A stretch of 64,000 nucleotides of DNA from NCBI GenBank assembly GCA_003288255.1, contig CP026600.1:2885481-2949480 (forward strand), read 5' to 3'. The notes under the pieces were generated by a model that had not been told where the DNA came from, did not search any database, and worked only from the letters and a program-made list of their open reading frames with translations. This document shows, one piece after another, positions 19,270 through 27,094 of the stretch (positions within the stretch are counted from its first letter, which is position 1; every line of letters starts with the position of its first letter). This DNA is from Clostridiaceae bacterium 14S0207 (GTDB lineage: Bacteria; Bacillota; Clostridia; Clostridiales; Clostridiaceae). A program made the position numbers and the translations under genes.

Positions 19270-20130
19270 TTAAACTAATATGGCTAATGGAATTATATTT
19301 AATAACACCTGTATAAGATCATAAAACAATAAGGTTTCCGGAATATTTGGTATGCTTACATTTGGTGCCATATTTTTTAATTCATCAAAAACATTATTTA
19401 AAGACTTTTCATTCATATATTTAAAAAAATTATTATAATATAAATCACAATTATTCATTTGCTTACCTTGTACACTATTAGCTACCTTACCTACAACCGT
19501 AACAGGTCCTTCAAAAATATGATTCATATTTTCTTGAAAACATTCCTTCTCTAATTTTAAATATGCTCCCGTATTTCCATTATAACAATTTTTCATAATA
19601 ACATTTGTTGATGGACTATCATTATATTTATCTAATGCATTTTTAACCCCCTGCATAAAACAAGTTTGATTTAACTTATCTGCTTTTTCTGGATTTACAT
19701 AAGACATATGATTTACTGTTCCCTCCATATCTTTAAACCATTTAATCAAAGGATCTTCCGAAAGTTCACAATTTAACTGCACATAATCACCTTTATTAAT
19801 TTTGGGAATCTTGTCATTATTATTAGGGTTACATTGTTTAAGTAAATTATGTTCATTTAGTATTTTCATTAAATTAATAAATACGCTAATTTCTTTAATT
19901 TGAAATTCTAAGGTTTGTGACTGTGACAGTTCATTAAGTACTTGTAATGATACATCTCCTTGAATATATTGTCCTTTTATAATTTCACTTAATGGAGTAT
20001 TTACACCTAATGTTACTTGTTTTTTTATACTTTCTGTCTCTGTTATAGAAAATTGTGCAATTAATATAGTAAAAAGATTACTTACCATTCTAGAATTTAA
20101 ATATAACGGTATACCTGTTATTCCACTCAT
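19270..20130 (-). CDS. hypothetical protein, 286 residues
   Basis: I do not recognise this family with certainty; the pattern of an N-terminal helical half and a C-terminal domain starting near FEGPVTVVGKV is loosely like DUF6414-type proteins. A hydrophobic stretch lies at the extreme C-terminus (YDLIQVLLNIIPLAILV), which could be a tail anchor. AGGAG is 7 bases before the ATG at 20130, which I prefer to the ATG at 20148. It is isolated, with about 220 bp to map and 400 bp to the next, divergent gene. The Cys content is noticeable (7), but without a regular motif. Confidence 0.6.
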   Translation of the reverse strand: MSGITGIPLYLNSRMVSNLFTILIAQFSITETESIKKQVTLGVNTPLSEIIKGQYIQGDVSLQVLNELSQSQTLEFQIKEISVFINLMKILNEHNLLKQCNPNNNDKIPKINKGDYVQLNCELSEDPLIKWFKDMEGTVNHMSYVNPEKADKLNQTCFMQGVKNALDKYNDSPSTNVIMKNCYNGNTGAYLKLEKECFQENMNHIFEGPVTVVGKVANSVQGKQMNNCDLYYNNFFKYMNEKSLNNVFDELKNMAPNVSIPNIPETLLFYDLIQVLLNIIPLAILV

Positions 20131-20254
20131 ACTCATTCTCCTAATCATGCTAAAAGTTACTTATATTATTTATATTATAAATAGAAAATTTTAAAACATT
20201 TTTATTTAAGTATTGAATGAACAACAAAAATCTGTTAAAATTAAATTAATAAAT

Positions 20255-20296
20255 GTTGATAACTTGTTGATAACCTATGAATAACTTATGGATAAC
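20255..20296. repeat. four tandem DnaA-box-like 9-mers at 11-bp spacing
   Basis: Plus-strand 9-mers start at 20255 (TGTTGATAA), 20266 (TGTTGATAA), 20277 (TATGAATAA) and 20288 (TATGGATAA), each exactly 11 bp apart. On the other strand they read TTATCAACA twice, TTATTCATA and TTATCCATA, one or two bases from the DnaA box TTATCCACA. TTATCAACA also recurs three times in the oriC region at the end of the window. Confidence 0.6.
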
Positions 20297-20366
20297 ATGT
20301 TATTAATGTGAAATTATATAACCAACTATAAGATATCAACATAAAATCAAAATAAAACCAATATAT

Positions 20367-20407
20367 GACATACAGTGAATAGATCCCTCTCTGTATGTCC
20401 TTTTTTT
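20367..20407 (+). terminator. orphan plus-strand terminator upstream of the DMT gene
   Basis: GACATACAG at 20367-20375 pairs with CTGTATGTC at 20391-20399, followed by C and seven T. No plus-strand gene lies before it: the neighbour on the left is on the minus strand. It lies just before the promoter at 20414, so it ends a short untranslated transcript or insulates that promoter. Confidence 0.7.
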
Positions 20408-20413
20408 ATTTTT

Positions 20414-20442
20414 TTGTAAAAAATCAGTTACATTTATATAAT
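20414..20442 (+). promoter_or_regulatory. promoter of the DMT transporter gene
   Basis: TTGTAA at 20414-20419 and TATAAT at 20437-20442 are separated by 17 bp. The start codon is about 100 bp downstream. Confidence 0.65.
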
Positions 20443-20544
20443 TAGATATAATTTACTTTGTTTTAATAAATAAATATTATAAAATATTATTTATGACTCT
20501 TAAACCTACTATTTTTCAAAAGATAAATTTGGAGGAAAAAAATA

Positions 20545-21453
20545 ATGTATAATTTCTTCGCATTAATCATAGGTGGAATGCTAGCAACTATGATTTATTT
20601 TAATGTAACACTTGCTAATAGTTCAGGTATGCTGTTATCTACTCTTATAATAAATTTAGTTGGACTTTTATCCGCTATAATCTTTGTAAGTTTTTCAAAG
20701 GAAAAAAAAATGGTGCTAAAAAATATACCACTATACTTCTTTTTAGGTGGCATATTCTCAATTTTTGTTGTATTGTCAAACAACTTTTGTTTACCTATAC
20801 TAGGTATATCACTTAATACCGCGCTTTCATTATTAGGACAATCCGTTACATCTTCCCTAATAGATAACTTTGGGCTATTTGGATTAGAAAAAATTCCTTT
20901 TAATAAAAATAAATTTCCTGGATTTTTATTGGTTCTTATAGGTATAATAACTTACATATTTGCTAAAGGAACATCAAATAACTCTTGTAGTGGACTACTT
21001 ATGTCTGCAGCTATTTTTACATGTTTGCTCACTGGGGCATTAATAGTAATTAGTTTAGTTGTTAATTCTAACCTTGCAAATAGAATAGGAATATTACATA
21101 GCTCTCTTATAAACTACATAATCGCTTTCAGTTGTTTGGTTATAATATGTATATTCACCCCTAAATTTAGCCTTACAGGTAACTTACATATACTTAAAGG
21201 AATTCCCTTTTGGACATACCTAGGTGGCTTATTTGGAGTGCTTATTATTGCTCTTTCCAATATAGTTGTGCCTAAAATTCCAGTAGTATATGCTACATTA
21301 TTTATGTTTATAGGTCAACTATATACTAGTATGGTTCTAGAATTTATTTCTGATGGTAATTTTTCTACTACAAAATTATTAGCAGGAATACTAATAACTA
21401 TTGGAATGATTTTTAATTTGTACATAGACAAAATAAAATGGATAAAAAATTAA
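20545..21453 (+). CDS. DMT-superfamily transporter, duplicated YdcZ/DUF606 type
   Basis: This 302-residue integral membrane protein has about ten hydrophobic segments. The first half (from ALIIGGMLATMIYFN) and the second half (from LLTGALIVISLVVNS) have similar order, as if two five-helix DUF606/YdcZ units were fused; stand-alone members are about 140-150 residues. It belongs to the drug/metabolite transporter superfamily; the substrate is unknown. TTGGAGG lies just before the ATG. It is transcribed alone, from its own promoter. Confidence 0.75.
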   Translation: MYNFFALIIGGMLATMIYFNVTLANSSGMLLSTLIINLVGLLSAIIFVSFSKEKKMVLKNIPLYFFLGGIFSIFVVLSNNFCLPILGISLNTALSLLGQSVTSSLIDNFGLFGLEKIPFNKNKFPGFLLVLIGIITYIFAKGTSNNSCSGLLMSAAIFTCLLTGALIVISLVVNSNLANRIGILHSSLINYIIAFSCLVIICIFTPKFSLTGNLHILKGIPFWTYLGGLFGVLIIALSNIVVPKIPVVYATLFMFIGQLYTSMVLEFISDGNFSTTKLLAGILITIGMIFNLYIDKIKWIKN

Positions 21454-21490
21454 TTTAATTTAAAAATTGTAGGTTTATTAAGTATAATAA

Positions 21491-21534
21491 AACATCCTTT
21501 AATAAAAGATACTTTTTCTTCATTAAAGGATGTT
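21491..21534 (-). terminator. terminator of the small membrane protein gene
   Basis: AACATCCTTTAAT at 21491-21503 pairs with ATTAAAGGATGTT at 21522-21534. On the minus strand TTTATTAT follows, so it mainly ends the gene at 21539; it may also stop the convergent DMT transcript. Confidence 0.75.
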
Positions 21535-21538
21535 GTTC

Positions 21539-21814
21539 TTATGTATTTATTTTAAAATCTACTGTATCATGATAAGCTGAATTTTTTTGTGCATTATCAG
21601 CCTTATTATCAGGAATTTTAGTTGTAAATATAGAAATTGTAGCAGTAATTACATATGCTACCCAAACTACGATAAAAAGCCTACATAGTAGCTTTGAAAT
21701 TCCTTGAAATGTTTCATATTTTAAAATTAAAATACCAATACCTATAATTAATGTTATAATAGTACCATATAGGCCTACCTTATATAACACATTTAAAAAA
21801 ACATCAAAGGCCAT
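21539..21814 (-). CDS. small membrane protein, 91 residues, unknown
   Basis: A short protein with two clear membrane segments (about 12-32 and 42-64) and a polar C-terminal tail. AGAGGAG at good distance from the ATG and a downstream terminator support it as a real single gene. I do not recognise the family. The 278 bp between it and the divergent dnaD-like gene contain only AT-rich DNA, with no other feature that I can support. Confidence 0.6.
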   Translation of the reverse strand: MAFDVFLNVLYKVGLYGTIITLIIGIGILILKYETFQGISKLLCRLFIVVWVAYVITATISIFTTKIPDNKADNAQKNSAYHDTVDFKINT

Positions 21815-22092
21815 AATATCTTCTCCTCTTTAAATTCTTATTATAAACATTACTATTATATTATTATCGTCTATTTCTATATCAAGTTAATATATAAACT
21901 ATATGTTTAACTTACATTTTATTTCCAGTTATTTGAAATTATGTTGTGGTTATTATATAATATATATTTATACACTACACATCAGGATTATTTAATAAAT
22001 ATTTGATAAAAATAACTAAATCAATAAATTTTAAACACATAATTTATATATTATAATTAAATTAATAAAATTTAAATAAAAAGGATGATTAA

Positions 22093-23067
22093 ATGAATAC
22101 CTTTATGTTCAACAATAAAAATATAAAGTACACTTGTGTTAATAATATATTTATAGATAAGTATATGGCAAAAGCTCGTGGAGAATATGTTAAAATCTAT
22201 CTCTTAGGATTAAAATATTCTATGAGTGGTGAAATTGGCGCATCTTCTGATATAATTGCTAGCAAATTAAACCTATTACAATCAGACATTTTAAATGCCT
22301 GGAATTATTGGAATGCTGAAGGTGTAATAAAAATGACTGCCTTAGATAATAAGGGCAATTACTCAATAGAATTTCTAGATTTAGTTGAATCAAATGTAGA
22401 AGAAGAATCTATAAACTTGTTACAAGAATTAGATAACAATTCTATAAAGGAAATGTTACAAGATATAGAAAAGTTTCTTGGAAGACCTCTGTCTTCTAAA
22501 GAAATGACAATGTATCTTAGTTGGCAAAAAGATTTTAATTTTTCTCCTGAAATTATTTTACTTCTTATACAATATTGTGTATCCAAAGGAAAGACTGATT
22601 GTAGATACATTGAAAAAGTTGCTATATCATGGCATGATAAAAATGTACGTAGTATAGATGACGCTCAGAGTGTTATTAAAGCTCGTGAAGACCGATGGGT
22701 TAAGATAAAAAAAATATTAACTTACTTAGGTTTCCAAAATACTGAAATTATGAAACCTCAAGAACAACTTATAACTAAATGGATAACCACTTATAATTTT
22801 CCTTTAGAAATTATTTATAATGCATGTGATATATGCTTCCAAAGAATTAATAAATGCGATTTTAAATATATAGATGGGATTTTAAATAGTTGGTTTAAAG
22901 ATGGTATAAAATCATTAGAGGACATAGAAAAACAAAGAAAAAGAACATCCAACTATAATAAAAATGCTAAAACTGTAAGCAAAGGTGCCTTTGGAAACTA
23001 TGAGCAAAGAACTTATAATTTTGAAGAATTAGAGAAAAAATTATTAGGATGGGATAATAATGATTAA
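22093..23067 (+). CDS. dnaD: DnaD-domain primosomal protein
   Basis: This 324-residue replication-initiation protein has an N-terminal winged-helix region (about 20-100) and two tandem DnaD C-terminal-type domains, from EKFLGRPLSSKEM near 130 and from LGFQNTEIMKPQEQ near 220, each ending with the SWHDK/SWFKDGIKS pattern. DnaD/DnaB-type proteins remodel DNA at the origin and help load the helicase. The C-terminal tail YNFEELEKKLLGWDN is typical. Its stop overlaps the start of the DnaI-like loader gene by 8 bp. The gene symbol is by family, because DnaD and DnaB (B. subtilis sense) share these domains. Confidence 0.85.
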   Translation: MNTFMFNNKNIKYTCVNNIFIDKYMAKARGEYVKIYLLGLKYSMSGEIGASSDIIASKLNLLQSDILNAWNYWNAEGVIKMTALDNKGNYSIEFLDLVESNVEEESINLLQELDNNSIKEMLQDIEKFLGRPLSSKEMTMYLSWQKDFNFSPEIILLLIQYCVSKGKTDCRYIEKVAISWHDKNVRSIDDAQSVIKAREDRWVKIKKILTYLGFQNTEIMKPQEQLITKWITTYNFPLEIIYNACDICFQRINKCDFKYIDGILNSWFKDGIKSLEDIEKQRKRTSNYNKNAKTVSKGAFGNYEQRTYNFEELEKKLLGWDNND

Positions 23068-24049
23068 GAAATACAATTCTGAAATTGCAAAGATATATGA
23101 CGATCTTCAAAAGAATGCAAAAACTCAATTAGAACAGCGTAGAAAAGAAATTTCAAAAACTTTACCTGAGGTTATACAAATTGATAATAAAATAGCTAAA
23201 TTGTGTATAGATGTATCTATAAATACTCTTAAACAGATAGAACATAGAGACTCATACCTTAAAGGACTACAAGATCAAATAACTGATTTAAAAATGAAAA
23301 AATCTGAGTTATTAGTTTCTAAAGGATATCCTATGGACTATCTTTTAATAAAATATCAATGCAGCAAATGTAAGGATACTGGTTACATAGGAACAACAAA
23401 ATGTGAATGTTATAAAAAAAATATAGTAAAACTTCATTATTCCAATTCTGATTTAAAAGATATATTAAAAACACATAATTTCTCAAGTTTTAGTTTAGAT
23501 TTATATGATGATTTTAGAATTGGTAAGGAACCTCTTACCCCAAGAAAAAATATGCAACAAATTCTATTTAAGGTTAAAAATTTTATAAATAACTTTCCTC
23601 ACTCTAAAGAAAATTTATTTTTTTATGGAAATTCTGGGATAGGCAAAACTTTTTTATCCTATTGTATAGCCAAAGAACTTATGGATAGAGGACATTTCGT
23701 AGTATATAGAACCTCAGATGATTTAGTAAAGGAACTTAAAGAAATACGATTTAAAGACAATTATGAATTAGAAGATATACTTTTGAATTGTGACTTATTA
23801 ATAATAGATGATTTAGGTACAGAACCATTAAATGATATTAGTAGAACTGAACTATTTAACATAATAAATAAAAGACTATTAAAAAATAAAAGTATGCTTA
23901 TTTCATCTAACTTGCCCTTAGAAAGTATCCTTCAAAACTATACAGAAAGATTAACTTCTAGATTGTTAGGTAATTTTACATTATGTAAATTTTATGGTGA
24001 AGATATAAGAGTAAAGTTAAACTTAAGAAAAAATCCTCTTTCATTATAA
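23060..24049 (+). CDS. dnaI: helicase loader, DnaI/DnaC-like AAA+ ATPase
   Basis: This 329-residue protein loads the replicative helicase (encoded here at 40284-41615). The N-terminal half is helical with a zinc site of Cys101, Cys104, Cys115 and Cys117 (CSKCKDTGY...KCECYK). The AAA+ half has Walker A GNSGIGKT at 190-197 and Walker B LLIIDD at 246-251, with the family motif DLGTEP directly after. Its start lies inside the end of the dnaD-like gene, so the two are co-translated. A strong terminator follows. Confidence 0.9.
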   Translation: MIKKYNSEIAKIYDDLQKNAKTQLEQRRKEISKTLPEVIQIDNKIAKLCIDVSINTLKQIEHRDSYLKGLQDQITDLKMKKSELLVSKGYPMDYLLIKYQCSKCKDTGYIGTTKCECYKKNIVKLHYSNSDLKDILKTHNFSSFSLDLYDDFRIGKEPLTPRKNMQQILFKVKNFINNFPHSKENLFFYGNSGIGKTFLSYCIAKELMDRGHFVVYRTSDDLVKELKEIRFKDNYELEDILLNCDLLIIDDLGTEPLNDISRTELFNIINKRLLKNKSMLISSNLPLESILQNYTERLTSRLLGNFTLCKFYGEDIRVKLNLRKNPLSL

Positions 24050-24093
24050 AACAATAGCCATTTACACATATTCAAGTAAATGGCTATTGTTTT
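24048..24093 (+). terminator. terminator after dnaI
   Basis: An 18-bp perfect stem (arms 24048-24065 and 24076-24093, including ATAGCCATTTAC and GTAAATGGCTAT) with a 10-base loop and T residues on both sides. It may act in both directions. Confidence 0.85.
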
Positions 24094-24118
24094 ATCTTTA
24101 TATTTTACATAAAACGAA

Positions 24119-24146
24119 AAATCCTAAACAAAATTGTTTAGGATTT
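24119..24146 (-). terminator. terminator of the tRNA operon
   Basis: AAATCCTAAACAA at 24119-24131 pairs with TTGTTTAGGATTT at 24134-24146. On the minus strand TTTTTCGTTTT follows. The hairpin abuts the CCA end of the last tRNA. Confidence 0.8.
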
Positions 24147-24222
24147 TGGAGCTGGCAATAGGAATTGAACCTACAACCTGCTGATTACAAGTCAGCTGCT
24201 CTGCCAATTGAGCCATGCCAGC
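24147..24222 (-). tRNA. tRNA-Thr (TGT), copy 1
   Basis: The acceptor arms GCTGGCA/TGCCAGC pair, the CCA is encoded, and the anticodon loop CTTGTAA gives TGT. It is the last gene of the tRNA operon. Confidence 0.95.
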
Positions 24223-24228
24223 AAAAAA

Positions 24229-24305
24229 TGGCGACCCAGAAGGGGATCGAACCCTCGACCTCCGGCGTGACAGGCCGGCACTCTAACCAGCTGAGCCACT
24301 GGGCC
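24229..24305 (-). tRNA. tRNA-Asp (GTC), copy 1
   Basis: Anticodon loop CTGTCAC gives GTC. Acceptor GGCCCAG/CTGGGTC pairs with one G-U, and CCA is encoded. Confidence 0.95.
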
Positions 24306-24312
24306 ACTTTTA

Positions 24313-24388
24313 TGGTGGGCACAACAGGGATCGAACCTGTGACCCTCTGCTTGTAAGGCAGATGCTCTCCCAGCTGAGCTATGCGCCC
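24313..24388 (-). tRNA. tRNA-Val (TAC), copy 1
   Basis: Anticodon loop CTTACAA gives TAC. Acceptor GGGCGCA/TGTGCCC, with CCA encoded. Confidence 0.95.
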
Positions 24389-24399
24389 ATAAAAGTAAA

Positions 24400-24474
24400 T
24401 GGTGACTCCTAGGGGAATCGAACCCCTGTTACCACCGTGAAAGGGTGGTGTCTTAACCGCTTGACCAAGGAGCC
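24400..24474 (-). tRNA. tRNA-Glu (TTC), copy 1
   Basis: Anticodon loop CTTTCAC gives TTC. Acceptor GGCTCCT/AGGAGTC, with CCA encoded. Confidence 0.95.
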
Positions 24475-24527
24475 ATATTAAGTTTTAAAAAGTATATTAT
24501 CACTTTTAAAAGTGTAATTTTAAAAAA
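24475..24527 (-). repeat. spacer repeated between tRNA blocks, copy 1
   Basis: This 53-bp spacer and the one at 24774-24827 share a long identical stretch with the palindrome CACTTTTAAAAGTG and TATATTATC. They are parts of the same duplicated unit. The palindrome may guide processing; I see no convincing promoter in it. Confidence 0.6.
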
Positions 24528-24604
24528 TGGCGACCCAGAAGGGGTTCGAACCCTCGACCTCCGGCGTGACAGGCCGGCACTCTAACCAACTGAGCCACTG
24601 GGCC
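24528..24604 (-). tRNA. tRNA-Asp (GTC), copy 2
   Basis: Same as copies 1 and 3 except for a base in the T loop (GGGTTCGAA against GGGATCGAA on the plus strand) and one in the D arm. Anticodon GTC, CCA encoded. Confidence 0.95.
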
Positions 24605-24611
24605 ACTTTTA

Positions 24612-24687
24612 TGGTGGGCACAACAGGGATCGAACCTGTGACCCTCTGCTTGTAAGGCAGATGCTCTCCCAGCTGAGCTATGCGCCC
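24612..24687 (-). tRNA. tRNA-Val (TAC), copy 2
   Basis: Identical by eye to Val copy 1; anticodon TAC, CCA encoded. Confidence 0.95.
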
Positions 24688-24698
24688 ATAAAAATAAA

Positions 24699-24773
24699 TG
24701 GTGACTCCTAGGGGAATCGAACCCCTGTTACCACCGTGAAAGGGTGGTGTCTTAACCGCTTGACCAAGGAGCC
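24699..24773 (-). tRNA. tRNA-Glu (TTC), copy 2
   Basis: Identical by eye to Glu copy 1; anticodon TTC, CCA encoded. Confidence 0.95.
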
Positions 24774-24827
24774 ATATTAAGTTTTAAAAAGTATATTATC
24801 ACTTTTAAAAGTGCATTAAAGAAAATT
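24774..24827 (-). repeat. spacer repeated between tRNA blocks, copy 2
   Basis: It repeats the spacer at 24475-24527, with the same CACTTTTAAAAGTG palindrome, then diverges over its last 15 bases. Confidence 0.6.
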
Positions 24828-24903
24828 TGGAGCTGGCAATAGGAATCGAACCTACAACCTGCTGATTACAAGTCAGCTGCTCTGCCAATTGAGCCATGCC
24901 AGC
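24828..24903 (-). tRNA. tRNA-Thr (TGT), copy 2
   Basis: Same as Thr copy 1 apart from one T-loop base (AATCGAA against AATTGAA on the plus strand). Anticodon TGT, CCA encoded. Confidence 0.95.
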
Positions 24904-24908
24904 AAAAA

Positions 24909-24985
24909 TGGCGACCCAGAAGGGGATCGAACCCTCGACCTCCGGCGTGACAGGCCGGCACTCTAACCAGCTGAGCCACTGGGCC
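24909..24985 (-). tRNA. tRNA-Asp (GTC), copy 3
   Basis: Identical by eye to Asp copy 1; anticodon GTC, CCA encoded. Confidence 0.95.
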
Positions 24986-24992
24986 ACTTTTA

Positions 24993-25068
24993 TGGTGGGC
25001 ACAACAGGGATCGAACCTGTGACCCTCTGCTTGTAAGGCAGATGCTCTCCCAGCTGAGCTATGCGCCC
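24993..25068 (-). tRNA. tRNA-Val (TAC), copy 3
   Basis: Identical by eye to Val copy 1; anticodon TAC, CCA encoded. Confidence 0.95.
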
Positions 25069-25079
25069 ATAAAAGTAAA

Positions 25080-25154
25080 TGGTGACTCCTAGGGGAATCG
25101 AACCCCTGTTACCACCGTGAAAGGGTGGTGTCTTAACCGCTTGACCAAGGAGCC
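25080..25154 (-). tRNA. tRNA-Glu (TTC), copy 3
   Basis: Identical by eye to Glu copy 1; anticodon TTC, CCA encoded. The internal promoter at 25180-25208 lies just upstream. Confidence 0.95.
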
Positions 25155-25179
25155 ATATTAAATTTTAACAGTCTCTAAT

Positions 25180-25208
25180 ATCTTAACACACTTTTTTAGT
25201 TTTTGCAA
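25180..25208 (-). promoter_or_regulatory. probable internal tRNA promoter
   Basis: On the minus strand TTGCAA (25208-25203), 17 bp, then TAAGAT (25185-25180), in the 99-bp spacer between Val copy 4 and Glu copy 3. It could drive the distal eleven tRNAs independently. Confidence 0.5.
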
Positions 25209-25253
25209 CATTTTTTAATGTTTTGAGTTTACTCACCATTATAGGTTAGTTTA

Positions 25254-25329
25254 TGGTGGGCACAACAGGGATCGAACCTGTGACCCTCTGCTTGTAAGGC
25301 AGATGCTCTCCCAGCTGAGCTATGCGCCC
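25254..25329 (-). tRNA. tRNA-Val (TAC), copy 4
   Basis: Identical by eye to Val copy 1; anticodon TAC, CCA encoded. Confidence 0.95.
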
Positions 25330-25338
25330 ATAAATAAA

Positions 25339-25413
25339 TGGTGACTCCTAGGGGAATCGAACCCCTGTTACCACCGTGAAAGGGTGGTGTCTTAACCGCT
25401 TGACCAAGGAGCC
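25339..25413 (-). tRNA. tRNA-Glu (TTC), copy 4
   Basis: First gene of the operon, about 75 bases downstream of the strong promoter at 25491-25519. Anticodon TTC, CCA encoded. Confidence 0.95.
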
Positions 25414-25490
25414 ATATTGGCTTCTTTTCTTTAGTAAACTTGTTTTGTTGCATTTATCAAACTTGCTTTCCGCTCCGTCCGACAAGGTAT

Positions 25491-25519
25491 ATAATACCGA
25501 AAAATCTCCCTTATGTCAA
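25491..25519 (-). promoter_or_regulatory. strong promoter of the tRNA operon
   Basis: On the minus strand TTGACA (25519-25514) and TATTAT (25496-25491) are separated by exactly 17 bp. This is near-consensus sigma-A and is followed by a GC-rich stretch (CGGACGGAGCGG) unusual for the window, fitting a stable-RNA promoter. The remaining 280 bp to the next gene start at 25799 are AT-rich; I see no gene there. Confidence 0.8.
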
Positions 25520-25798
25520 CATATTTTTTACTTTAATTTTATTTTTTTAATAACTAATTATATAATATTACCTCTAATGCCTTGATAACTCTAAGCTTAA
25601 TTATATTAAGGCATTTATAATTTTATTTTGCTTAATTATTAAATTCAATACAATTTCCCTATATTTTTATATGATTATTTATATTTTTTAATTCATGAAC
25701 CTAAATTTTTATTTATTACTTTTCTTTTAGTGTATACTATATACTATAGAAATCAAAAAAATTATTCAAATTTTAAATTTAAGGATGGTAGATTTTTA

Positions 25799-27043
25799 AT
25801 GATTAAAGACTTAATAATTGTAGGTGGTGGTGCCTCTGGTTTAATAGCTGCAATTACAGCTAAGGATCTTGGTTTAGATGTGGCTATTTTAGAAGGTACA
25901 GATAGAATTGGAAGAAAAATTTTAACCACTGGTAATGGAAGATGTAACATAACAAATGCAAATATAGATATTTCAAGGTATCATAGTAGCAATAAAAATT
26001 TCCCAAAACAAATACTTAATCAATTTTCTGTAGAACAAACTATCAACTTTTTTAATTCCATTGGACTTCCTACTTGTACCTTAGAAAATAATAAAATGTT
26101 TCCCTTATCACTACAATCTTCTTCAGTTGTAGATATCTTAAAACTTTCTGTAGAGGAAAGGCAAATACCTATTTATTTTGAATGTAAAGTTAAATCCATA
26201 GACGTTAAAAATAAACAATTTGTACTACATACCAATAATGAAGTTGAAGAAAAGTTTGTATGTAAAAAGGTTTTATTATGTACTGGAGGCAAATCTTATA
26301 TTGGTACCGGTTCCGATGGTAGTGGATATATACTTGCTAAAACTTTAGGTCATAAAATTATAGACCCTATACCTTCCTTGGTTCAAATTAAACTTCACCA
26401 TAATAAATTAAAAGCTTTATCTGGGATCAAATTTCAGGGTTCTTGTGAAATATGGGTTGATGATAAATCCTATAAAAAAACCTCTGGTGAAATTTTATTT
26501 ACTGATTACGGAATATCTGGCCCACCAATTTTACAATTAAGTAGAATAGCATCTTTATATACCAATAGCAATCATAAAGTTTCTTTATCTATTGATATGT
26601 TTCCTAATTTATCACTAGATTCACTAAAAGAGTTTTTAGAAAATCATTGGGGAATGTTTGGTTATAGAAGTATTCATAATTCATTTTTAGGTATAATCAA
26701 TAAAAAACTAATTCCTACTTTCTTAAAAGAATGTGGTATAACTGATATACACAAGGAAGCATACTATTTGGAATGGGATGAAAAATGTTCTATATTTAAA
26801 AACTTAAAAAATTGGAATTTTGAGGTATCAGGTACAAATTCATTTAGAGAAGCACAGGTTACTGCCGGTGGAATTGACACTACCGAGGTCAACAACATAA
26901 CATTAGAATCAAAAATCATTCCTGGTTTATATATTGCTGGTGAAGTACTAGATGTAGATGGAGATTGTGGTGGTTTTAACTTACAATGGGCTTGGTCATC
27001 TGGTAACACAGCCGCTAGATCAATCCATTTATCTTTAAAATAA
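25799..27043 (+). CDS. BaiN/HI0933-family FAD-dependent oxidoreductase
   Basis: This 414-residue flavoprotein begins with an FAD dinucleotide-binding motif, VGGGASGL, and has the family patterns RIGRKILTTGNGRCN, LCTGGKSY and, near the C-terminus, VTAGGI and AGEVLDVDGDCGGFNLQWAWSSG. The family includes HI0933/YhiN and the bile-acid BaiN enzymes; the physiological substrate here is unknown. The open frame extends to a GTG at 25730, but AAGGATGG lies before the ATG at 25799, so I use that start. It is monocistronic. Confidence 0.85.
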   Translation: MIKDLIIVGGGASGLIAAITAKDLGLDVAILEGTDRIGRKILTTGNGRCNITNANIDISRYHSSNKNFPKQILNQFSVEQTINFFNSIGLPTCTLENNKMFPLSLQSSSVVDILKLSVEERQIPIYFECKVKSIDVKNKQFVLHTNNEVEEKFVCKKVLLCTGGKSYIGTGSDGSGYILAKTLGHKIIDPIPSLVQIKLHHNKLKALSGIKFQGSCEIWVDDKSYKKTSGEILFTDYGISGPPILQLSRIASLYTNSNHKVSLSIDMFPNLSLDSLKEFLENHWGMFGYRSIHNSFLGIINKKLIPTFLKECGITDIHKEAYYLEWDEKCSIFKNLKNWNFEVSGTNSFREAQVTAGGIDTTEVNNITLESKIIPGLYIAGEVLDVDGDCGGFNLQWAWSSGNTAARSIHLSLK

Positions 27044-27047
27044 AATA

Positions 27048-27085
27048 AGAATGTATATAAGGTATTATAACTTTATATACATTCT
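27048..27085. terminator. terminator between convergent genes
   Basis: AGAATGTATATAA at 27048-27060 pairs with TTATATACATTCT at 27073-27085. A T-rich run follows on the minus strand, so it mainly ends the DUF1858 gene. Confidence 0.75.
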
Positions 27086-27094
27086 ACTATATAA

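Noticed and set aside
20367..20407. Hairpin as part of a known riboswitch before the DMT gene
   Set aside because: I find no conserved riboswitch core, and a good promoter lies between the hairpin and the gene.
24147..25413. tRNA repeats as a CRISPR array
   Set aside because: The repeated units fold as tRNAs with encoded CCA; spacers are not unique and no cas genes are near.
24165..25585. Several short frames on both strands in the tRNA block
   Set aside because: They are reads through tRNA genes and repeated spacers; none has an SD or a sensible product.
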